A stretch of DNA of 64,000 nucleotides from the NCBI RefSeq assembly GCF_014193655.1, contig NZ_JACHZQ010000001.1, forward strand, positions 682,001 through 746,000, written 5' to 3'. Every line of letters begins with the position of its first letter. Position 1 is the first letter of the stretch. The stretch is from Rhizobium sp. BK313 (GTDB lineage Bacteria; Pseudomonadota; Alphaproteobacteria; Rhizobiales; Rhizobiaceae). Below are positions 28,923 through 36,688 of this stretch, in pieces. The translations under genes and the position numbers were made by a program. Under the pieces are notes generated by a model. It had not been told where the DNA came from and made no database searches. It saw only the letters and a list, made by a program, of their open reading frames with translations.

Positions 28923-29798
28923 TCAGGCGGCCTTGTCGCTGGCGGCCTGCTTGAGACCAATGACGCGGTTGTCCAGTAGTCGGGTGGTGCCGAAGCGGAC
29001 GAAGAGGGCGACGAGGATAGGCTGTCCCTGCAGTTTCGTCAGCGGTTCCAGTGTATCGGGATTTCGGACAGCGGTGACTTCGGGCATTGCCAGCGGCTCG
29101 CTGGCAATGAACGCACGCAGTGCTGCCTCGAAGGCGGCGGGATCGTCGGCGCCCTCACCATAGAGCCGTTCGGCTTCAGCCAGCGCTTGCGGTACGATGT
29201 CGGCGGCAGCGCGCTCTTCCTTCGAGAGGTAGACGTTGCGCGAGGACAGCGCCAAGCCATCGGCATCGCGGACGGTCGGCACCGGCACGACGCGGACCGG
29301 CTGAGCCAGATCGTCCACCATGCGGCGGATGATCGCCACCTGCTGATAGTCTTTCTCGCCGAAATAGGCGCTGTCGGGCTGGACGATGTTGAAAAGCTTG
29401 GTGACGACCGTGGCAACACCGGAGAAATGGCCGGGGCGAACCGCACCCTCCAGTTCCATCCCAAGCTTCGGCACATCGACGAGCGTCGCCATCGGCCGCG
29501 GATACATGTCGGCCACACCGGGTGCGAAGAGGAAATCGACCTTGGCGTCGCGCAGCACGGCGCTGTCGCGCTCGAGGTCGCGCGGATATTTTGCAAGGTC
29601 CTCGTTGGCGCCGAATTGCAATGGATTGACGAAGATCGACACGACGACAATGTCGTTTTCCGCCCGGGCGCGGGCGACCAACTCCATGTGGCCGGCGTGC
29701 AGATAGCCCATGGTCGGCACCAGGCCAATGCTTTTCCCGGTCTTGCGGTGGAAGGAAAGGTGTTCGCGCAATGCGGCTATCGTGGTAATCGTTTCCAT
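28923..29798 (-). CDS. panC: Pantoate--beta-alanine ligase
   Basis: 291 residues from ATG 29798, with GGAGGAGT seven bases ahead; an in-frame upstream extension lacks similarity. PanC joins pantoate and beta-alanine with ATP. Class I synthetase-like motifs are visible: [17 protein letters not shown] near residues 25-41 (HxGH), [13 protein letters not shown] near 60-72, and [10 protein letters not shown] near 180-189 (KMSKS-like). It is first in a panC-panB operon. Confidence 0.95.
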   Translation of the reverse strand: METITTIAALREHLSFHRKTGKSIGLVPTMGYLHAGHMELVARARAENDIVVVSIFVNPLQFGANEDLAKYPRDLERDSAVLRDAKVDFLFAPGVADMYPRPMATLVDVPKLGMELEGAVRPGHFSGVATVVTKLFNIVQPDSAYFGEKDYQQVAIIRRMVDDLAQPVRVVPVPTVRDADGLALSSRNVYLSKEERAAADIVPQALAEAERLYGEGADDPAAFEAALRAFIASEPLAMPEVTAVRNPDTLEPLTKLQGQPILVALFVRFGTTRLLDNRVIGLKQAASDKAA

Positions 29799-29986
29799 GC
29801 TGGCACTCCTCCACGGACTGACGCCGCCCAACGCCTCTCCGTCTCCCACCCCTTTGATTTGGCGCGTCCTTCTAACGTGTGCGGTGCAAAAAGGCAATTC
29901 AAGGAGGACATCCTCTGGCCCCTGTCCATCATATGTTGCGCATATAGCTTAGCGCTTTTCTCAATCTTTTGCTGTTAGCTGCCGCC

Positions 29987-31384
29987 ATGGCAAAGATCGT
30001 AGCGTTGGCGGCATATTTTTATCAGGCGGCGGTGGCCTTCGGGCTGCTGATCGCGGTCGCGCATTTGCTGTCGCCGGCGGATTATGCCGCTTATTCGCTG
30101 TTCATCTCCATCAGCCAGTTCGCGGCGATCTTCTGTTTCGAATGGATCCGCTTCGCCTGCAGCCGCTTCTATCCGGGCCAGGCGGCAGGCAGCGAGGCAG
30201 CGGAACGTACGGCATTGAGCGTCCAATTTGCTGCTTGCGCCGTGATCTGCATCCTGGCCGCGGTCGCGTCGACCTTCTTCGCCGTGCCGACGGAGATCGC
30301 GGTGCTCGGGGGCCTGGTAGCGATCTTTCAGGGCGGCAGCGACCTGCATCTGACTATGCTGCGTTTCCGTCAGGAGTTTCGGGCCTTCTCGCGGCTGCAG
30401 GGTTCGCGGGCCACAATTCTGGCGGTCGGCACATTGGCCGGTGCGGCGATCATGCCGAATTTCGCTTATGCGGTCGCTGGCTTGCTCGCCGGCTATGTCG
30501 CCTATAGTGCGCTGGCAATGTTCCTGACCCGCAACAGTTTGCGCGAGGCGGCCGGTTTCCAGCTGCCCCTGGTGCGAAAGCATTTTGTCTATGGCAGTGT
30601 CGCGGCCGGCGCCTCGGTCATCGGGCTTTTGGCGCCGCTTGGGTTGAAATCGATCCTGACGGCAGCATTGGGAGCAGGAGGGGCAGCGGGCGCGCTATTG
30701 GCGCTCGACCTGTTGCAGAGGCCTTTCGTGCTCATTGTCTCGGCTCTGCAGGCTATCCAGTATCCCGATGTGGTCGCAACCTACGACCGCGAGGGCGCGA
30801 CACCGGCGTTCAGGCGGCAGCTTGGCGCTTATTATTCGCTGCTTACGGGTTTCACCTTGATGACGGCAGCAGGGATCTTTGCGTTGCTCCAACCGGTCGG
30901 CCAATTCGTCATCGCACAGGGTCTGCGCGATGGCTTTTTGAGTGCAGCGCCGTTCGTCACCGGCCTGTCGGTCTGCCGGGCCTTGACGCTCAACATGCTG
31001 CCGACGCCGGCGCATCTGCGCCATCGACTGCTGGCAATCTTTTTGCTGGCCGTAGTGGATTGCGCGCTGCTCAATGCAGGCGCACTTGCAGGCGGTTATC
31101 TTACTTCCTTCAGCGACGGCGCACTGGTGGCGGGCGGCATGATCGGGGCGCTGATCGCAATGGTGATCGGCGTGAAAGTGCTGATGGCGCTGCCCTTTGA
31201 TTTCATCTGGCAGCCGGTTGTGCTTTCCGCCGCCGGGCTTGCCGTGCCGGTATTTGCGACCGCCGGCTTCGATTATTCGCTGTGGATTTCGGTCGGCACG
31301 GGAATCGCCGGCGGCGCGGCCTTCTGTCTGCTTGGCCTCTACAGCTATTTCGTCAAGATGTTCCGCCCGCAGACCCAGTCGTAG
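29987..31384 (+). CDS. Polysaccharide flippase-like membrane protein
   Basis: 465 residues from ATG 29987 (a TTG at 29969 is also in frame). About twelve hydrophobic segments; the start (FGLLIAVAHLLSPADYAAYSLF) is typical of the MOP superfamily of oligosaccharide flippases. It would move lipid-linked glycans across the inner membrane. No ribosome site is clear. Its stop is one base from the convergent glycosyltransferase gene. The substrate is unknown. Confidence 0.78.
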   Translation: MAKIVALAAYFYQAAVAFGLLIAVAHLLSPADYAAYSLFISISQFAAIFCFEWIRFACSRFYPGQAAGSEAAERTALSVQFAACAVICILAAVASTFFAVPTEIAVLGGLVAIFQGGSDLHLTMLRFRQEFRAFSRLQGSRATILAVGTLAGAAIMPNFAYAVAGLLAGYVAYSALAMFLTRNSLREAAGFQLPLVRKHFVYGSVAAGASVIGLLAPLGLKSILTAALGAGGAAGALLALDLLQRPFVLIVSALQAIQYPDVVATYDREGATPAFRRQLGAYYSLLTGFTLMTAAGIFALLQPVGQFVIAQGLRDGFLSAAPFVTGLSVCRALTLNMLPTPAHLRHRLLAIFLLAVVDCALLNAGALAGGYLTSFSDGALVAGGMIGALIAMVIGVKVLMALPFDFIWQPVVLSAAGLAVPVFATAGFDYSLWISVGTGIAGGAAFCLLGLYSYFVKMFRPQTQS

Positions 31385-31385
31385 A

Positions 31386-32516
31386 TCATAGATCTTCCAA
31401 CATGGTCAGCACCCGGTCGGCGCTGCGGTCCCAGGAGAAACGGGCAACATTCTCGCGGCCCCTTTGGCGCAGGTCCTCGCGCAGCGTTTCATCGCCGGCG
31501 ATCTGGCGCATGGCCGCAACCAGTTCATCCTGCCGGGTCGGGTCGAAATAGAGTGCGGCGGTGCCGGAGGCTTCTCGCACGGCGGGGATGTCTGCGGCGA
31601 GCACCGGGCAACCCTGCGTCATGGCCTCGAGCGGCGGGATGCCGAAACCTTCATAGAGACTTGGGAAGACGAAAGCGGTGGCGTGGCGCTCGAGCGCGGC
31701 AATTTCTGCGTCGCTGAGCCGCCCGGGAAAGAGCATGTGATCGTTCGATTCGGGGCCATCCGATTTGAACACAGTCGGCGCGGTGCCGCCGACGACCACC
31801 AGCTTCTGATCGGGGTCGCCCAGCGCCTCGAAGGCGCGAATGGCGAAATCGAGGTTCTTGTTCGGCTTCATCGTGCCAACCAGCAGAAAGAAGCCATTCG
31901 TTTTGAGACCCAGGCGCCCGATAATCGTCTCATCCGGCTCGATGGCGGCGAAATGATCGACGGCGTTGTAGACGACATCGATGCCGTCGGAAGGGACATG
32001 GAAGACGGAGGCCAATTCCCTGCGCGAGAATTCCGACACGGTGCCGATCTTCGCGGTGCGGGTCAGCACCGAGCCGAGTGCGCCGTGCAGCAGGCGATAG
32101 CTGCGCTTGAAGGATTGTGGATGACGGAAGATCGTCACGTCATGGATGACCACGGCCTGGCGGCGATGGAGCAGCGGACCGCTGCCCCCGAAGCCGATCA
32201 ATCGCCCGCCTCGCGAATGGGCAAGCAGCGCCGTCTGTTCCCAGACGTGTCCGGGGCCGGAGCTGAAGGCGTCGACCGATATGGCCGAAAGCCCGATATC
32301 GACCGGGGTATCGCGCGGGACGGCCAGCCGCCAGTTGATACCCTTCAGTGCAGCGGGCACAGTGCCGGCAGCGATCTTGCGGTCGAGCGCCAGCGTCAGC
32401 TCGCGGGCGAAACGCTGCACGCCCGATAAGGGCTGGCTGAGGAAACGGCCGTTGATGGTGATCGACTGCACGCGAAATGTCCCAATATCTTCAATATCGG
32501 GAACAGCTTGCGCCAT
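31386..32516 (-). CDS. Glycosyltransferase family 1/4 protein
   Basis: 376 residues. The N-terminal half has INGRFLSQPLSGVQRFARELT near residues 22-42, common in mannosyltransferase-like GT4 proteins. The C-terminal donor domain shows FLLVGTMKPNKNLDFAIRAF and the E-x7-E motif SLYEGFGIPPLEAMTQGCPVL near 295-315. Donor and acceptor are unknown. It starts 36 bases after the pncA stop and may be read with it. The ATG (32516) has only a weak ribosome site. Confidence 0.85.
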   Translation of the reverse strand: MAQAVPDIEDIGTFRVQSITINGRFLSQPLSGVQRFARELTLALDRKIAAGTVPAALKGINWRLAVPRDTPVDIGLSAISVDAFSSGPGHVWEQTALLAHSRGGRLIGFGGSGPLLHRRQAVVIHDVTIFRHPQSFKRSYRLLHGALGSVLTRTAKIGTVSEFSRRELASVFHVPSDGIDVVYNAVDHFAAIEPDETIIGRLGLKTNGFFLLVGTMKPNKNLDFAIRAFEALGDPDQKLVVVGGTAPTVFKSDGPESNDHMLFPGRLSDAEIAALERHATAFVFPSLYEGFGIPPLEAMTQGCPVLAADIPAVREASGTAALYFDPTRQDELVAAMRQIAGDETLREDLRQRGRENVARFSWDRSADRVLTMLEDL

Positions 32517-32552
32517 TTTCTTTAGAGAAGGTTTAGCCTGATAGGAGGGATT

Positions 32553-33176
32553 TTAAGCAAGTGCGTCTTCGCTGCCGATGATGGTGACGCCGCGTACCCG
32601 CATTTCGTTGATCGCCGCCTCGACACCGGCCGGATCGATGCCTCGGCTGGCGTCCTCGATGAATCGGACCGTAACGCCCGGCAGCATTTCAACGGCGTCC
32701 AGCGCCGAAAATTTAACGCAATAATCCGTCGCCAGCCCGCAGATGTCGAGTTGGGTAATGCCCTCTGCGCGCAGGTGCGCGGCAAGCCCGGTGAGGGCTG
32801 CCTGATCATTGTCGCGGAAAGCGGAATAGCTGTCGACGGTCGGGTTCTGACCTTTCTGCTGGATGAAGTCGATACCGTCGAGGTTCAGGTCAGGGTGAAG
32901 CATGGCGTCTTCGGTATTCTGGACGCAATGATCCGGCCACATCATCTGCGGCTTGCCGGTGAGCATGCCCATTTCGAAGGGCTTCTTGCCGGGATGGGCG
33001 GAGGCGAAGCTGCCGTGGTCTGCGGGATGCCAGTCCTGGGAGGCGAGGACCATGTCGTATTTGCCGCTATCGATCAGCCTGTTGGCGATAGAAACCACCT
33101 GATGCCCATCCGGCACCGGCAGATTGCCGCCGGGGCAGAAACCATTCTGGATGTCGATCAGCAGCAGCGCTTTCAT
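32553..33176 (-). CDS. pncA: Nicotinamidase
   Basis: 207 residues from ATG 33176. The enzyme hydrolyses nicotinamide to nicotinate for NAD salvage. An isochorismatase-like fold with complete sites: LLIDIQNGFCPGG (catalytic Asp near residue 8), DWHPADHGSFASAHPG near 52-67 (metal Asp and His residues), a Lys in the loop that follows, and GLATDYCVKFSA near 152-163 (nucleophile Cys). In-frame upstream residues to 33215 lack family similarity. Confidence 0.94.
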   Translation of the reverse strand: MKALLLIDIQNGFCPGGNLPVPDGHQVVSIANRLIDSGKYDMVLASQDWHPADHGSFASAHPGKKPFEMGMLTGKPQMMWPDHCVQNTEDAMLHPDLNLDGIDFIQQKGQNPTVDSYSAFRDNDQAALTGLAAHLRAEGITQLDICGLATDYCVKFSALDAVEMLPGVTVRFIEDASRGIDPAGVEAAINEMRVRGVTIIGSEDALA

Positions 33177-33243
33177 GGCTATCCTTCCATCTCTATTGCG
33201 CTGCAACGATGTCAAGCGTTGCGCGTCGGATCAAGCCTTTTAT

Positions 33244-33268
33244 GCCCCACCTGAAGATAAGGTGGGGC
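33244..33268. terminator. Hairpin after the FHS transporter
   Basis: GCCCCACCT (33244-33252) and AGGTGGGGC (33260-33268) form a 9-bp perfect stem with a 7-base loop, between the transporter stop (33287) and pncA. No T-run. Confidence 0.55.
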
Positions 33269-33286
33269 GCGACGGTTTTCGAGAGG

Positions 33287-34570
33287 TTACGCGGGCTTGT
33301 GGCCCTTGAGGCCGTAGAAGGCGATGTAGGCATAGCAGATGATGGGCATCAGGAAGGCGAGATGGATGCCGATGGTGTCGGCAAGTCCGCCCTGGATCAC
33401 TGGCAGGACAGCGCCGCCGACAATGGCGAGGCAGAGGATGCCAGAGCCCTGGCTGGTATATCTGCCGAGACCGTGCAGCGCGAGGCTGAAGATCGTCGGG
33501 AACATGATTGAGTTGAAGAGGCCAATCGCCAGCACCGACCACATGGCGACATGGCCTGTCGAGAGCACGGTTATCAGCAGCAGGACGGCAGCGATTGCGG
33601 CGTTAAAAGCCAGCGCCTTGCCGTCGTCGACATGGCGCATGACCACCGAGCCGATGAAGCGGCCGATCATGGCACCACCCCAGAAATAGGAGACATAGTG
33701 GGCGGCATCGGCCTCCGAGAGATGGGCGATGTCCGGCTGGCTCAGGAAGTTGACCAGGAAGCTGCCGACGCTGACTTCGGCGCCGACATAGAGAAAGATG
33801 CCGACCGCGCCGAGAACGAGGTGGCGATATTGCCAGGCCGATCCACCACCACGCATGGGCTCGATCGTCTCCTCGTCTTCGACCTCCGGCAGTTTCAGCG
33901 CCGCGAAGACGGCGGCAAGCACCAGGAAGGCTGCGGCGAGCAGTAGGTAGGGGAATTTCACTGCGCTGGCTTCGGTAAGCCTGATCGCATCGAGCTGCTC
34001 CGGCGTCGCATTGGTGATTGCGACCGTTGCAGCTGAGAGGATCAGCATGGCGCCGAACCAAGGGGCGAGCGTGGTACCGAGCGAATTGAAGGCCTGCGTC
34101 AGATTCAGGCGGCTGGCTGCGGTATCGGGCGGGCCGAGCACGGTGACATAAGGGTTGGCTGCGACCTGCAGGATGGTGATGCCGGCGGCGAGCACGAAGA
34201 GGGCGCCGAGAAAGAGCGCGTAGACTCGGTAACTGGCGGCCGGGATGAAGAGAGCGCAGCCGATCGCGGCGATGACGAGGCCGACGACGATGCCCCATTT
34301 ATAGGTGATGCGCTTGACCAGCGCGCCTGCAGGCAGTGAGACGATGAAATAGGCGCCGAAAAAGCAGAGCTGGATCAGCATCGATTGGGTGTAATTGAGC
34401 TGAAAGACGCTCTTCAGATGCGGCACCAGAATGTCGTTCAGGCAAGTGATGAAGCCCCACATGAAAAAGAGTGAGGTGAGTGCGATGAGCGCGAATTGAT
34501 AATTGCCCTGGCCTTGGCGTGCGGATGCACCGGCGCTTGTGGGCGCAGAGCTTGTTGCTATGCCAACCAC
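33287..34570 (-). CDS. FHS family sugar:proton symporter (fucose/glucose/galactose type)
   Basis: 427 residues from GTG 34570. GAGGA sits seven bases ahead, and the 40 in-frame residues upstream do not look like protein, so this start is preferred. Twelve membrane segments; [28 protein letters not shown] is the characteristic first segment of the FHS subfamily (FucP/GluP). The middle loop carries KLPEVEDEE. It would import a hexose with protons. The adjacent genes do not identify the sugar. Confidence 0.87.
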   Translation of the reverse strand: MVGIATSSAPTSAGASARQGQGNYQFALIALTSLFFMWGFITCLNDILVPHLKSVFQLNYTQSMLIQLCFFGAYFIVSLPAGALVKRITYKWGIVVGLVIAAIGCALFIPAASYRVYALFLGALFVLAAGITILQVAANPYVTVLGPPDTAASRLNLTQAFNSLGTTLAPWFGAMLILSAATVAITNATPEQLDAIRLTEASAVKFPYLLLAAAFLVLAAVFAALKLPEVEDEETIEPMRGGGSAWQYRHLVLGAVGIFLYVGAEVSVGSFLVNFLSQPDIAHLSEADAAHYVSYFWGGAMIGRFIGSVVMRHVDDGKALAFNAAIAAVLLLITVLSTGHVAMWSVLAIGLFNSIMFPTIFSLALHGLGRYTSQGSGILCLAIVGGAVLPVIQGGLADTIGIHLAFLMPIICYAYIAFYGLKGHKPA

Positions 34571-34909
34571 TTTTTTGTCCTCGAATTTTGATTTTGCCAG
34601 ACGAGGGTGGGGGCCCTTGGGTAAGCCGAACGGCAGGCTGGCAACGGCTTGCCGGGAGATCGCGAGACGCGCGGTAACTCGAAGCCGCAAAACTCGATAT
34701 AAGCGATTGGTCCGAGATTGGTAGTGTGCTAGCGATGCGGATTTGGCACGGCTGGGATGCTGTGAGCGGGATGGAAAACGTCTCCCGTCAGCGATTTTGC
34801 CAGCGTCCGGAGCGGCGAGCTCGTACCGTCCTAGTCCTGATGGCTACCCGGCAGTCGCTGTAATTGCAGAGCGGGCCCCCGGGGTTATTCGGGGGCCTGT
34901 GTGGCATCT
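34571..34909. other. Gene-free region between the FHS transporter and the aldo/keto reductase
   Basis: 339 bases with no convincing ORF. It holds the transporter promoter (near 34600-34700, not defined) and a GC-rich stem downstream of the reductase: GGCCCCCG (34874-34881) and CGGGGGCC (34890-34897) with an 8-base loop, likely its terminator. Confidence 0.4.
34874..34897 (-). terminator. Hairpin after the aldo/keto reductase
   Basis: An 8-bp perfect GC stem with an 8-base loop, 13 bases beyond the reductase stop. No T-run. Confidence 0.5.
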
Positions 34910-35905
34910 CTATCGTGTCGCGTCACCTCGACGGTATTCAGCGGTGAGATCGTCAAGCTTCGCCTTTAGGTCCGGTTCGAGCTTATAGTCTGCGGCTGCA
35001 AGCGTGTCAGCTAATTGCTCTGTCCGGCTCGCCCCGAGAATGACTGAGGTGATCGTCGAATTTGCTAGCACCCACGCTATCGCGAGCTTTGTCAGAGGTT
35101 CGCCGATTTCGTTGGCTATCTCGCGTAGCTTGCCGACTGTCTCGAATTCGCGCTGATGCCAATAGCGAGCCATGTACATGGCGCCGAACTGACCGACTTC
35201 TGCTGAGAAACGTCCGGTATCGGGCTTTTCATCAGGTTGATATTTTCCGCTTAGGAGACCACCAGCGAGAGGATTGAACGGGATAACTGCCAGATTCTCC
35301 TCTTGGGCAAGCGGTAGCAGTTCGCGTTCGATCTCTCGAAACAGAAGGTTGTAACGTGGCTGCGCAGAAACAAAACGCGCCAACCTCAAAGTGTCTTGGC
35401 GGCCGATAGCACGCGCCAAGCGATAGGCCAGGAAATTCGAGACGCCAATATAGCGCGCCTTGCCCGACCGAACGATCGCGTCGAGCGCCTCGACGGTTTC
35501 GTCCAGTGGCGTCTCGGCGTCGTCCATATGAACCTGATAAAGATCCACATAATCGGTATTCAGGCGACGGAGGGATGCGTCGATAGCATCGAGCAAGTGC
35601 TTGCGGGACGAGCCGTGATCCCATGAGGATGCTCCCATTGGCCCCCCGCCCTTGGTTCCGAGAATGAAACGGTCGCGCTTGCCCTTCAGCCAGCGGCCCG
35701 TGATTTCCTCGGATCTTCCCACCTCGGACATAGTGGCGCCGCCGGGGTATATGTCAGCGGTGTCGATAAAATTCACGCCGGCATCCGCCGCCTTATCAAG
35801 GACCCGAAACGATTCGGCTTCGTCGGTTTGTTTGCCAAACGTTCCAGTTCCAAGGCAGAGGCGGGACACCATAAGACCGGTGCGACTAAACTTTTTGAAT
35901 TGCAT
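34910..35905 (-). CDS. Aldo/keto reductase
   Basis: 331 residues from ATG 35905; an upstream extension to 35950 is in frame but has no family similarity. NADPH-dependent TIM-barrel oxidoreductase of carbonyl compounds. The catalytic tetrad is visible: FIDTADIYPGG near residues 45-55 (Asp and Tyr), ILGTKGGG (Lys) near 82-89, and LYQVHMDD (His) near 121-128. NADP-binding ILGASRTEQLADTL lies near the C-terminus. It is divergent from a TetR gene with a palindromic site between them, so it is probably the regulated target. Confidence 0.9.
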   Translation of the reverse strand: MQFKKFSRTGLMVSRLCLGTGTFGKQTDEAESFRVLDKAADAGVNFIDTADIYPGGATMSEVGRSEEITGRWLKGKRDRFILGTKGGGPMGASSWDHGSSRKHLLDAIDASLRRLNTDYVDLYQVHMDDAETPLDETVEALDAIVRSGKARYIGVSNFLAYRLARAIGRQDTLRLARFVSAQPRYNLLFREIERELLPLAQEENLAVIPFNPLAGGLLSGKYQPDEKPDTGRFSAEVGQFGAMYMARYWHQREFETVGKLREIANEIGEPLTKLAIAWVLANSTITSVILGASRTEQLADTLAAADYKLEPDLKAKLDDLTAEYRRGDATR

Positions 35906-36005
35906 GAAAGCTCCGTTCAACAGAAGGCCGTACGCTGAGCGAGACGGCAAATGAATTGTAACGATCGCTATATTTAATGGTTTGCTTGATCCGTCAAGAA
36001 CATTA

Positions 36006-36021
36006 TATAGTGATCACTATA
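36006..36021. promoter_or_regulatory. Perfect 16-bp palindrome between the reductase and TetR genes
   Basis: TATAGTGATCACTATA is an exact inverted repeat centred in the 150-base divergent gap, 35 bases before the TetR start. TetR proteins bind such palindromes as dimers. It also contains TATA-like sequence, so it may overlap a -10 element. Confidence 0.72.
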
Positions 36022-36055
36022 GAGCGTAGGATGGCTGAGATGAGGCAGGGAGCAG

Positions 36056-36637
36056 ATGGCACGACCGCGGGTTCTTGATATCGATAAGGCGATTGAGACG
36101 GCGACGGACCTATTCTGGCGAAATGGCTATGAGAGGACGTCGGTTGCCGATTTGACCAACGCCATGGGTATAACGCCACCGAGCTTCTATTTTGCGTTTA
36201 GCAGCAAGGACGGTCTGTTCCTTCGGGTGCTCGAGCACTATCTCGAAACGCGCTTAAGCTACGCTGAGGCGGCGTTGAACGAGCCGACCGCGCGAGGCGC
36301 CGCCGAACTCATGCTCTGTCGCATGGCCGATCTTTACACGGACGCCTCTCATCCGCCCGGATGCCTGGCGGTAAACTGCGCGCTGGCGGGCGCCGATGAC
36401 GCAGGTCCGATCCGAGGCGAGCTATCAAAGCTTCGCGAAGCCCGGCGTGCGAGATTGCGCGATCGGCTTCAGGAGGCGAAAGCGTCCGGGGATCTGCCTC
36501 CTGGTGCTGATCCCGACGAACTCGCTCGTTTCCTAATGTCCGTTGGATGGGGGATGGCCTTCGACGCCCGATCGGGTGCAAAACGAGAGCAGCTTTACGG
36601 CACGGTCGAGAGAGCGCTCAAGGCGTGGCCGAGTTGA
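36056..36637 (+). CDS. TetR/AcrR family transcriptional regulator
   Basis: 193 residues. The N-terminal HTH is complete: AIETATDLFWRNGYERTSVADLTNAMGITPPSFYFAFSSKDGLFLRVLE spans residues 13-61. The C-terminal ligand domain carries HPPGCLAVNCALAGADDAG near 100-118, a segment typical of the AefR-like subgroup. It probably represses itself and the divergent aldo/keto reductase through the palindrome upstream, with an unknown ligand, possibly a carbonyl or electrophilic compound. GAGGCAGGGAGCAG provides the ribosome site. Confidence 0.9.
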   Translation: MARPRVLDIDKAIETATDLFWRNGYERTSVADLTNAMGITPPSFYFAFSSKDGLFLRVLEHYLETRLSYAEAALNEPTARGAAELMLCRMADLYTDASHPPGCLAVNCALAGADDAGPIRGELSKLREARRARLRDRLQEAKASGDLPPGADPDELARFLMSVGWGMAFDARSGAKREQLYGTVERALKAWPS

Positions 36638-36688
36638 TAGTGAACGTCGACAATGGCCGCTCCCGGCGGAAAGACGCCCTCGGCAACT

